Below are positions 27,844 through 35,588 of a DNA stretch of 64,000 nucleotides, one piece after another. The translations under genes and the position numbers were made by a program. How positions within the stretch are numbered: the first letter of the stretch is position 1; each line of letters starts with the position of its first letter. Source of the stretch: UBA7672 sp963784415 (GTDB lineage: Bacteria > Pseudomonadota > Alphaproteobacteria > Caulobacterales > Hyphomonadaceae); assembly GCA_963784415.1 (NCBI GenBank), contig CAWARK010000011.1, positions 186,001-250,000 of the forward strand, in the 5' to 3' direction. The notes under the pieces were generated by a model. The model worked only from the letters and a program-made list of their open reading frames with translations, was not told where the DNA came from and searched no databases.

Positions 27844-30690
27844 CTACCGATTGAACGAAGCCGGCGCGCGCGCCAGCGTGTGGGCCGGAATGCGCGGCGC
27901 ATTCGGCGCGCTAACGCGCAGGATTTCGACCAGCCGCGTCGTCAGGGCCTCATCCATGTCGGCCGGCATCAGCCCGCCGCCAAGCTTCTCGACATAGAAA
28001 ACGTCATGCACGCGTTCGCCATAGGCGCCGACATGCGCTGAGCGGATCGACAGCTTCGTGTCCGCAAACTCGCGGGCGATATCGTAGAGCAGGCCCGGCC
28101 GGTCGCGCCCCGAGACTTCGATCACCGTCGAGTTTGCCGACGCCGCGCGATCGATGCGCACCAGCGGTGAAATGATGAAAGCGGCAAGCCGGCGGCTTGC
28201 AGCCGGCGCCTTGCCCGGACGCTTGACGCCGTCGCCGCCGAGCGCTGCCGACCGCAGATCCGCCACCAACCGGTCGAGCGCCTGGCTGTGGTCGCTCCCG
28301 AAAGCTGTCCCGCGCGAGTCCTGGATGTCGAACACGTCGAGCACGCGGCCATCGCCCGCTTCATAGAGGTGCGCCGCGACGATGTTGGCGCCGGCCGCAC
28401 TGAGCGCGCCGCAAAGATCCGCGAACAGAGCTTCACGGTCCGGCGCCGAAATCAGGATCTCGGTTGCCGAGCGCACCTTGTCGACATTGGCGGCGACCGT
28501 GATCGGCTGGCGCGCGCCCTGCGCCATCGCTGCGGCGTGGCGCGCCTGCGTCTCGACCGGGAAACCGACCCAGTAGGCTGCCTCCACGGCGGCCAGAAGT
28601 GGCGTTGGGCCAATGCGGTCGGACAGCGCGCGCCGCGCCTGTTCCGCCCGATCGACCAGTTGCGAGCGCACGCTGTGTTCGTCGGTCCGGCCGCCGCGCA
28701 GCGCTGCTTCGGTCGCGTAGTAGAGATCGCGCAGCAGCTGTCCCTTCCACCCATTCCACACGCCCGGCCCCACGGCGCGGATGTCGGCGACGGTCAGCAC
28801 GAGCAGCAGGCGAAGACGTTCGAGTGTGCCAACCCGCTCGGCGAATTTGGAGATCGTCTGCGGATCGGAAATATCGCGCCGCTGCGCCGTGTCGCTCATT
28901 TCGAGGTGATTGCCGACAAGCCAGGCGATCAGTTCAGCCTCATCCTCCGGCACGCCAAGACGCAGCGAGGCCGAGCGCGCCTGCTTGGCGCCTTCCACCT
29001 GCTGGTCGCCTTTGCCCTTGCCCGTGTCGTGCAACAGCATGGCGAGGAAAAGCGCGCGCCGGTTTACGATTTTCGGGAAGATCTCGGTCGAGAGCGGATG
29101 CAGCTCCTTCTCGGTGCCGCGCGCGATATCGTGGATCGTGCTCACCGCCATCAGCGTGTGCTCGTCCACCGTGTAGTGATGGTACATGTTGAACTGGGTC
29201 TGGCCGACAATGCCGCCAAACTCCGGCAGGAAACGTCCGAGTACGCCGGTCTCGTTCATCAGCGGCAGCACGCGGCCCGGATGGTTCTTGCCCGCGATTA
29301 TGTCGAGAAACATCGTCCGCGAGTCTTCTTCCGTACGCGCCTGGCGCGTCACGGCCCACAGCGAGCGCCGCGCCGCCGTCATCGCCTCGGGATGGATGTC
29401 GACCTGCCGCTCATTCGCGAGCCAGAACAGGCGCATCAGCTTGCGCGTGTCAGTGACGAACATTTCGGGATCAGTGATCGAAAGACGCCCGCCATCGATG
29501 GCGAAGCCTGCCTCCTTCAACGGCTTGGCTGCAGCGCCGGGGATAAGCCGCGCCTTGCCGCCAGGGCGTTTCTTCTCATCGACTTCCAGCTTGGCGCAGA
29601 GGATGCGCGTCAGCGCGCCGACCTCTTTCGCGGCGAGGAAGTAGCGCTTCATGAAACGCTCGACCGCCGTCGCGTTGTTGCGCTCGGTATAGCCCATGCG
29701 CCGCGCCATCTCCGGCTGCAGGTCGAACGACAGGCGTTCTTCCGGACGTCCGGTAAGGAAGTGCAGATGACAGCGCACCGTCCAGAGAAAGCGCGCCTCG
29801 CGCATGAAGATGGCCTTGTCGGCCGGCATGAAAGCCGAGTTGTCGAGCACTTCGCGCAGCGTGACGCCGCCATGGATATACTTGGCCAGCCAGAACAGCG
29901 TCTGCAGATCGCGCAACCCGCCCTTGCCGTCCTTCACATTCGGCTCGACCCGATAGCGGCTATCGCCTTCGCGCGCGTGACGGTCGGCGCGTTCCTGCAG
30001 CTTTGCGGCGACGAACTCCGCGCCGCGCCCCGCAATAACGTCCTTCTGGAACCGCTCCGACAGCTTGTCGTAGACACTGCGGTCGCCGAACAGGAACCGC
30101 TTGTCGAGAATTGCCGTGCGGATCGTCACGTCTTCGCGCGACAGCTTCACGCACTCATCGATGGTCCGGAAGGCATGGCCGACCTTGAGGCCCATGTCCC
30201 ATAGCGCATAGAGCATGTATTCGATCACGCTCTCGGCCCACGCAGTCTGCTTGTAGTTGCGCACGAACAAGAGGTCGACGTCCGACGACGGCGCCAGCAC
30301 GCTGCGGCCATACCCCCCTACCGCCACCACCGCCATCCGCTCCGCCTCGGTTGGATTGTGAGCGCGGAAAATGTGGACGACCGTAAAATCGTAGAGCGCC
30401 GACAGCGCCTCATCCATCACGGCCGACATCAGGGCAGCAGTATCGAGGCCGTCCGCCCCTTCCTCCAGCCTGTCCTGCGCGATCATGCGGCCCCGGAACA
30501 GGGCGGCGTGGATCAGGTCCAGCGCCCGCTTGCGCTGCGCGACAGGGTCGGAACCATTGTCGAGGGCGGCGGCAGTAAGCTGGATGCGCAGCTTGCGCCC
30601 GTCGACAATATCCGCAATCCGCCACGGACCCGGCTTCACAGGCCCGGACTTTGGTTTGGGAGTGTCGGATGCCGGCGCGGCGTCGTTCAT
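27844..30690 (-). CDS. glnD: PII uridylyltransferase / uridylyl-removing enzyme
   Basis: 948 residues. The nucleotidyltransferase site is VGGYGRSVLAPSSDVDLLFVRN (GG...DxD). The HD domain is seen in LFLAMLLHDTGKGKGDQ, and the C-terminus holds two ACT domains (one ending RSAHVGAYGERVHDVFYVEK). GlnD senses glutamine and modifies PII proteins, setting nitrogen status. mutS, usually next to it, is about 2 kb upstream beyond the pnuC-nadR genes and the sigma-54 peptide genes. Confidence 0.97.
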   Translation of the reverse strand: MNDAAPASDTPKPKSGPVKPGPWRIADIVDGRKLRIQLTAAALDNGSDPVAQRKRALDLIHAALFRGRMIAQDRLEEGADGLDTAALMSAVMDEALSALYDFTVVHIFRAHNPTEAERMAVVAVGGYGRSVLAPSSDVDLLFVRNYKQTAWAESVIEYMLYALWDMGLKVGHAFRTIDECVKLSREDVTIRTAILDKRFLFGDRSVYDKLSERFQKDVIAGRGAEFVAAKLQERADRHAREGDSRYRVEPNVKDGKGGLRDLQTLFWLAKYIHGGVTLREVLDNSAFMPADKAIFMREARFLWTVRCHLHFLTGRPEERLSFDLQPEMARRMGYTERNNATAVERFMKRYFLAAKEVGALTRILCAKLEVDEKKRPGGKARLIPGAAAKPLKEAGFAIDGGRLSITDPEMFVTDTRKLMRLFWLANERQVDIHPEAMTAARRSLWAVTRQARTEEDSRTMFLDIIAGKNHPGRVLPLMNETGVLGRFLPEFGGIVGQTQFNMYHHYTVDEHTLMAVSTIHDIARGTEKELHPLSTEIFPKIVNRRALFLAMLLHDTGKGKGDQQVEGAKQARSASLRLGVPEDEAELIAWLVGNHLEMSDTAQRRDISDPQTISKFAERVGTLERLRLLLVLTVADIRAVGPGVWNGWKGQLLRDLYYATEAALRGGRTDEHSVRSQLVDRAEQARRALSDRIGPTPLLAAVEAAYWVGFPVETQARHAAAMAQGARQPITVAANVDKVRSATEILISAPDREALFADLCGALSAAGANIVAAHLYEAGDGRVLDVFDIQDSRGTAFGSDHSQALDRLVADLRSAALGGDGVKRPGKAPAASRRLAAFIISPLVRIDRAASANSTVIEVSGRDRPGLLYDIAREFADTKLSIRSAHVGAYGERVHDVFYVEKLGGGLMPADMDEALTTRLVEILRVSAPNAPRIPAHTLARAPASFNR

Positions 30691-30815
30691 AGGGCGATCT
30701 CTAGCTCTGATTTGCGGGACGCAACAGGCGGCAGTTCAGACCCGAAAATCCCGGGACATTGCCCTGTCGTCCCCGAACGGGCAGGTTCCCGGTCGGGAAA
30801 GCGCCGGGGACTGGT

Positions 30816-31406
30816 TTGAACGTCGATCCGATTGAACTTGTGGCCACGCTGGTGACGCTCGCCTGTGTCATCCTCGGGGTGAAACGCAGCTTGTGGCAGT
30901 TCCCGGTCGGCATCGTCGGAACAGCGATTTTCTTCGTTTCGGTCTGGCAGGGGCAGCTCTACGCCAACGCCGCGCTGCAGGTCTTCTTTGTCGGCGTGCA
31001 GTTCTATGGCTGGTGGTACTGGCTGAAAGGCGCAGACGGCCGCCGTCCGCCCATTCGCACGACCGACCCTCGCCTCCTCGCGATTGCCTGCGCCGGGGCG
31101 CTGGTCGCGGCCATCGCCATGTCGATGATCATGACGAACTGGACGCCATGGGCGACCACCATCATCGAGGCATGCACCTTCACCTTCAGCGTCGTCGCGC
31201 AATTCCTGCTCGACCGGAAGCGCGTCGAGACCTGGTGGGTGTGGACCTTCGTCAACGTCCTCTCGGTCTATCTCTACGCCAGCGCTGGCAAATGGCTGTT
31301 CACCGCGCTCTATGTTTTCTTTTTCTTCAACGCCTTCTGGGGATGGTGGGAATGGCGCAAGGCGATGCGCGCCGAGGCAGCCACGGGCGTTAAAGCAATG
31401 GCATGA
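30816..31406 (+). CDS. pnuC: Nicotinamide riboside transporter PnuC
   Basis: About 196 residues, seven hydrophobic segments: VATLVTLACVILGVKRSLWQFPVGIVGTAIFFVSVWQGQLYANAALQVFFVGVQFYGWWYW is diagnostic of PnuC (the WxWxxW region), with WTFVNVLSVYLYASAGKWLFTALYVFFFFNAFWGWWEW near the end. It takes up nicotinamide riboside. The start is a TTG at 30816 with GGGGA 5 bp before it; no ATG fits. It overlaps the kinase gene by 4 bp. Confidence 0.9.
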   Translation: MNVDPIELVATLVTLACVILGVKRSLWQFPVGIVGTAIFFVSVWQGQLYANAALQVFFVGVQFYGWWYWLKGADGRRPPIRTTDPRLLAIACAGALVAAIAMSMIMTNWTPWATTIIEACTFTFSVVAQFLLDRKRVETWWVWTFVNVLSVYLYASAGKWLFTALYVFFFFNAFWGWWEWRKAMRAEAATGVKAMA

Positions 31407-31951
31407 ACGTGCTCGGGGAAAGGCCAATGAAGCGCGTCACGCTTTTCGGGGCGGAATCGACGGGCAAGTCGACGCTCGCGGCCGCTCTTGCGCGTCACTA
31501 CGATACGATCGTGATGCCGGAATACGGCCGGACCTACACCGAGATTCATGGTCAGGGCGCGAACAGTTCCGAGGACATGCTGCGAATCGCGCTCGGTCAT
31601 CTCGAACGCCGCGCAGCGTTGCAGGACAGGGCCAATCGCGTCCTCATCGAAGACACCGACCCCGTGCTGACGGCGATCTGGTCGGATATTCTGGCCCACA
31701 CGCGCGATCCCTGGTTCGACGCCTTCCGCGACTATCCGGACCTCTACCTGTTCTGCGACATCGACCTGCCGTGGGTGAAAGACGATGTCCGCTATTTCGG
31801 CAACGCTGCGGAGCGCCAGCGCTTCCATATTGCCTGCGAACGGGAACTCGTCGCGCGCGGCGTTGCCTTCGTGCGCATCAACGGCGCGCCGGACCAGCGC
31901 CTCGCGCGCGCCATCCGGGCGATCGACGCGCTGCTGGATTCGAACACCTGA
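31403..31951 (+). CDS. NadR-like ribosylnicotinamide kinase (AAA ATPase)
   Basis: 182 residues. Walker A is FGAESTGKSTLAAALARHY and the later DTDPVLTAIWSDI and FCDIDLPWVKDDVRYFG match the NadR kinase domain. It lacks the N-terminal regulator and adenylyltransferase domains of full NadR. With PnuC it should phosphorylate imported nicotinamide riboside to NMN. It overlaps pnuC by 4 bp. Confidence 0.86.
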   Translation: MNVLGERPMKRVTLFGAESTGKSTLAAALARHYDTIVMPEYGRTYTEIHGQGANSSEDMLRIALGHLERRAALQDRANRVLIEDTDPVLTAIWSDILAHTRDPWFDAFRDYPDLYLFCDIDLPWVKDDVRYFGNAAERQRFHIACERELVARGVAFVRINGAPDQRLARAIRAIDALLDSNT

Positions 31952-31963
31952 CCACAAAATCAA

Positions 31964-31995
31964 AACCGGCCAGCCGGGGGAGCGGCTGGCCGGTT
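31964..31995. terminator. Bidirectional terminator between nadR and the small-peptide genes
   Basis: AACCGGCCAGCC and GGCTGGCCGGTT form a perfect 12-bp stem with an 8-base loop. On the minus strand it is followed by TTTTGATTTTG, so it ends the small-peptide transcript; on the plus strand it closes the pnuC-nadR transcript with a weaker T-tract. Confidence 0.75.
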
Positions 31996-32029
31996 GATTG
32001 GCTGGGATCTATCCGGCTTTGGAGAGGGT

Positions 32030-32161
32030 TCAGGCAACCCCGCCGCCGGTGATGGCCGTCGCCATCACGTAGATCACAGCCGCAACACTGAAGAGGGCGA
32101 TGGTGAAAGATGCGACCGTGTTCAGGCCGTCGAGCTTCGATTGTTTGATCAGACCGTTCAT
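32030..32161 (-). CDS. Small single-pass membrane peptide, copy 1 (43 residues)
   Basis: Starts MNGLIKQSKLDGLNTVASF and ends in TAITGGGVA. A short amphipathic, positively charged N-terminus leads to a hydrophobic segment of about 22 residues. It shares the first 21 coding bases and most residues with the second copy 180 bp upstream. GAGAAAACA precedes the ATG, as in the other copy (GAGAAAAACA). The paralogue pair and selected third-position changes support real coding. The in-frame upstream extension is poor protein. Function unknown; see findings. Confidence 0.65.
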   Translation of the reverse strand: MNGLIKQSKLDGLNTVASFTIALFSVAAVIYVMATAITGGGVA

Positions 32162-32341
32162 TGTTTTCTCTTTTTCTTTTCCGCGTGGATCTTGCGTCCA
32201 CACTGGTCTTTGGCATTTCGCGTGGGCACTTCCGGGGGGAGGCACGTCGGGGGAGGCATTGCGCAGGTGGGCCTTCTGTCGGGCCGTGCTGCGGGTCGGT
32301 TTGGATCGTGGGGAATTCGCCGGGAGGAGGGAGGCTGGTCC

Positions 32342-32473
32342 CTAGATCAGGCGGGTGCCGGTGAAGGCGGTCGCGAGGACCGCGAGCACCGCGGCGACGC
32401 TGAAGAGTGCGATGGCGAAGGAAGCAACCGTGTTCAGGCCATCGAGCTTCGTTTGTTTGATCAGACCGTTCAT
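32342..32473 (-). CDS. Small single-pass membrane peptide, copy 2 (43 residues)
   Basis: Starts MNGLIKQTKLDGLNTVASF and ends TAFTGTRLI; 43 residues with one hydrophobic segment (about residues 17-38). GGAGAAAAACA lies before the ATG. A sigma-54 promoter with perfect consensus is centred 75 bp upstream, giving a leader of about 57 bases. Too short to be picked from coding length alone; its support is conservation with copy 1 and the promoter. It is not a Flp pilin (no GATAIEYGLI motif). Function unknown. Confidence 0.68.
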   Translation of the reverse strand: MNGLIKQTKLDGLNTVASFAIALFSVAAVLAVLATAFTGTRLI

Positions 32474-32540
32474 TGTTTTTCTCCGTTTCTTGTTTTTTTC
32501 GGCTGCGCCTCTTCGTGGGCCTCGCCGTTGAAGACTTGTT

Positions 32541-32556
32541 TGCAACCCCCGTGCCA
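32541..32556 (-). promoter_or_regulatory. Perfect sigma-54 (-24/-12) promoter
   Basis: On the minus strand: TGGCACGGGGGTTGCA, an exact match to the RpoN consensus TGGCACG-N4-TTGCA, preceded by C and followed by AA. The predicted start is near 32530. It lies between the mutS stop and small-peptide copy 2, both on this strand. An AT-rich run (32561-32612) precedes it and could hold a bending or activator site. Confidence 0.8.
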
Positions 32557-32725
32557 GACTTTTTTAACCGTACCACACATTGATTTTGTTTGATTTTATT
32601 GGTTTTAGAGTCTGAAGCTTCAGGCTTCCCGCGCGACCCTCGCCACATGAGTGGCGAATAGCGCCAGCGATGTGGCAAATTTCACATCGACTTTCGATGT
32701 CAGGACGCGCAGCAATCGCCCGAGC

Positions 32726-35455
32726 TCAGACCTTCGTCGCGGCCTTCAGGCGATAGACCAGCTCGAGCGCCTCTTTCGGCGTCAGCGTGTCCGGGTCGAG
32801 CGTCGCCAGCATCTGGTCCGCCTCGGACGGCGCGAACACCTCCGGCTCCTCAGCCACGAAGTTGGCAAACAGCGGCAGCTCTTCAAGACGCTTCGCCCCA
32901 CCCTCTTTCGCCTCGAGCTTCTTCAGCACCGCCTCGGCGCGCTTCACGGCGGCGCTCGGCAGGCCCGCCAGCTTCGCGACCTGCACGCCATAGGACCGGT
33001 CGGCGGGGCCGGGCTTCACCTCGTGCAGGAAGACCAGATCGCCTTTCCACTCCTGCGCCCGCAGGCTGGCGTTGGCGCAGGCGGCCAGCGTGTCGGCGAG
33101 ACCCGTCAGCTCGTGATAGTGCGTCGCGAACAGCGCGCGGCACTTGTTGACCTCGTGCAGGTGCTCGACCGCCGCCCACGCAATCGCAAGACCGTCATAG
33201 GTCGACGTGCCGCGTCCCACCTCGTCGAGGATGACGATCGAATCCTGCGTCGCCTGATTGAGGATCGCCGCCGTCTCGATCATCTCGACCATGAAAGTCG
33301 ATCGCCCGCGCGAGAGATCGTCCGAGGCGCCAACGCGCGAGAACACGCGATCCGCCAGGCCCAGACGCAGCCTACGCGCCGGCACATAGCATCCCGCCTG
33401 CGCCAGGATCGCCAGCAACACGTTCTGGCGCAGGAAGGTCGACTTGCCGGCCATGTTCGGCCCGGTGATCAGCATCAGGCGCGGACCCGAACTCCCACGC
33501 GCATCCAGCCTGCAATCGTTCGCGGTAAAACCCTGCCCGCCGCGCGCGCAACGCCGCCTCGACAACAGGATGGCGCGCGCCCTCCGCTTCGAACACCGCC
33601 GCATCCGCAATCTCGGGACGCACGGCGCAGACGCTTCCGCCGCCCAGTCCGCATTGCCCGCCGCCACGTCGAGCCGCGCAAGGCCATCGGCGACAAGCGC
33701 CAGTTCCGGCCCCAGCGCGTCGGCCTCGGCGAGGAAGCGGTTGAAAATCTCCATCTCGCGCGCGAGCGCCTCGCCATCGGCGCGCGAGATTTTCGCTTCC
33801 AGCTCGCTGAGCTGCGTCGTCGAGAACCGCATGGCGTTCGCCATGGTCTGGCGATGAATGAAGGTCGCGGCCAGCGGCGGCTTCATCAGCTGATCGCCAT
33901 GCTTGGCGTTCACCTCGATGAAGAAGCCCAGCACGTTGTTGTGCTTGATGCGCAGGCCGGAAATGCCTGTCTCCGTTGCGTAGGCGACCTCCAGCCGCGC
34001 AATCACGCCACGCGCGTCTTCCTTCAGCGACCGCGTCTCGTCGAGCGCCGGATCATGCCCTGCCGCGATAAATCCGCCATCGCGCGCCTGCACCGGCAGT
34101 TCGCGCGCCAGCGCTGCAGACACCTGCTGTGCAAAGGCCCCAAGCCTTGGCTTGTCCGCCAGCGTCAGCGCCGCACAGGCTGATGCGATCTCGGCGGGCG
34201 GATCGTCCTGCGATGACAGGTCCGCACAGATCTGCTCGCCGACCGCAAGACACGCCGCCAGCGCCGCAAGATCACGCGGGCCGCCCCGGCGCAGCGACAG
34301 CCGCATCCGCGCCCGCTCGATATCGCTGGCGCGCTTCAGCGCATCGCGCGCAAACTCGCGTTTGTCTGAAGCATCGAGGAAGAACGCCACGGCATCGAAC
34401 CGCTGCTCGATCTCCGTCCGGCTGCGCGACGGTCGGCTGAGGCGCAGCGCCAGAAGCCGCGCACCCGCCGCCGTAACCGTGCGGTCCACCGCCGCCACCA
34501 GCGAACCCTGCCGTGCGCCCCGCGTCGAACGCTCGATTTCCAGGCTTGCCCGCGTCGCCGGATCGATCGCCAGAAATGTATCCGGCGCCGTCCGGATCGG
34601 CGGATCAAGCCGCGCCTGCCCGCCCGCCTGCGTCACAGCGAGATAGTCGAACAGCAGACCGCACGCGATCAGCTCGGCCCGCGTGAACGTACCAAAGCCA
34701 TCAAGCGTCGAGACGCCATAAGCATCACGAAACAGCCGCTCGCCCAGCTTGGCGTCCGCCCGCGCATCCGGCCGCGGCGTCAGCGTCAGACCATCGGTGG
34801 CGCGCGCAACGTCCGGCTGGGACATGACGCTGTCGGCGACCAGCACTTCGCGCGGCCCGATCGCGCCGAGCACATCGGCCAATGCGGCAGGCGTCAGCGG
34901 AAACACTTCGAACCGGCCCGTCGACACATCCGCCAGCGCCAGCGCCGCCTCGCGTCCACCGCCTGCCAGTCCAATCGCCGCAAGACAGTTGGCCGACCTC
35001 GCCTCCAGCAGCGATTCCTCGGTGATCGTCCCCGGCGTCACGATCCGCACGATCTCGCGCCGCACCACCGCCTTCGATCCGCGCTTCTTCGCCTCCGCCG
35101 GATCTTCCGTCTGTTCGCAGACCGCGACGCGGTAACCCGCCTTGATCAGGCGCGCGAGATAGCCCTCGGCGGCATGATGCGGCACACCGGCCATGGGAAT
35201 CGGCTGTCCGTTGTGCGTTCCCCGGAATGTCTGCGTGATACCCAGCGCCTGCCCCGCCAGGATCGCATCGTCGAAGAACAGTTCGTAGAAATCACCCATC
35301 CGGAAGAACAGCATCGCGTCCGGGTGATTGCGCTTCATCTCGAGGTATTGCGCCATGAAAGGCGTCGCGCCCTCGGCGGAGGGCGTGTCGCCCCCGGCAG
35401 GGACTGCACTTTGAGCAACTTCTTGCTCTTGCGAAGTGGAATCACGCCCCTTCAC
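32726..35455 (-). CDS. mutS: DNA mismatch repair protein MutS, with two hidden compensating indels
   Basis: 909 residues. The mismatch-recognition Phe motif is present (AMLFFRMGDFYELFFDDA). The ATPase has MLITGPNMAGKSTFLRQNVLLAILAQAG, SRGRSTFMVEMIETAAIL and SIVILDEVGRGTSTYDGLAIAWA. Residues about 610-637 read as nonsense in the main frame, whereas another frame there gives VRPEIADAAVFEAEGARHPVVEAALRAR, the normal connecting text. So one indel near 33625 is undone by another near 33550. The gene starts with GTG and is divergent from maeB. Confidence 0.95.
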   Translation of the reverse strand: MKGRDSTSQEQEVAQSAVPAGGDTPSAEGATPFMAQYLEMKRNHPDAMLFFRMGDFYELFFDDAILAGQALGITQTFRGTHNGQPIPMAGVPHHAAEGYLARLIKAGYRVAVCEQTEDPAEAKKRGSKAVVRREIVRIVTPGTITEESLLEARSANCLAAIGLAGGGREAALALADVSTGRFEVFPLTPAALADVLGAIGPREVLVADSVMSQPDVARATDGLTLTPRPDARADAKLGERLFRDAYGVSTLDGFGTFTRAELIACGLLFDYLAVTQAGGQARLDPPIRTAPDTFLAIDPATRASLEIERSTRGARQGSLVAAVDRTVTAAGARLLALRLSRPSRSRTEIEQRFDAVAFFLDASDKREFARDALKRASDIERARMRLSLRRGGPRDLAALAACLAVGEQICADLSSQDDPPAEIASACAALTLADKPRLGAFAQQVSAALARELPVQARDGGFIAAGHDPALDETRSLKEDARGVIARLEVAYATETGISGLRIKHNNVLGFFIEVNAKHGDQLMKPPLAATFIHRQTMANAMRFSTTQLSELEAKISRADGEALAREMEIFNRFLAEADALGPELALVADGLARLDVAAGNADWAAEASAPCVPRLRMRRCSKRRARAILLSRRRCARGGQGFTANDCRLDARGSSGPRLMLITGPNMAGKSTFLRQNVLLAILAQAGCYVPARRLRLGLADRVFSRVGASDDLSRGRSTFMVEMIETAAILNQATQDSIVILDEVGRGTSTYDGLAIAWAAVEHLHEVNKCRALFATHYHELTGLADTLAACANASLRAQEWKGDLVFLHEVKPGPADRSYGVQVAKLAGLPSAAVKRAEAVLKKLEAKEGGAKRLEELPLFANFVAEEPEVFAPSEADQMLATLDPDTLTPKEALELVYRLKAATKV

Positions 35456-35588
35456 GCTTGATTCAAACCCCTTTTGCGGCTCAATGCCCGCCAGTCTCGC
35501 CGGACGGCTCTATATTCGCGAGACCTGCCTAGTGACCCGCGCTCCCGCCCTCAAGCCCAAAGCCCCTCAAAGGCAGTAAGTCCTGTAG

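Noticed and set aside
32030..32473. Flp/Fap-type pilin genes
   Set aside because: The peptides lack the GATAIEYGLI processing motif and are shorter than Flp pilins.
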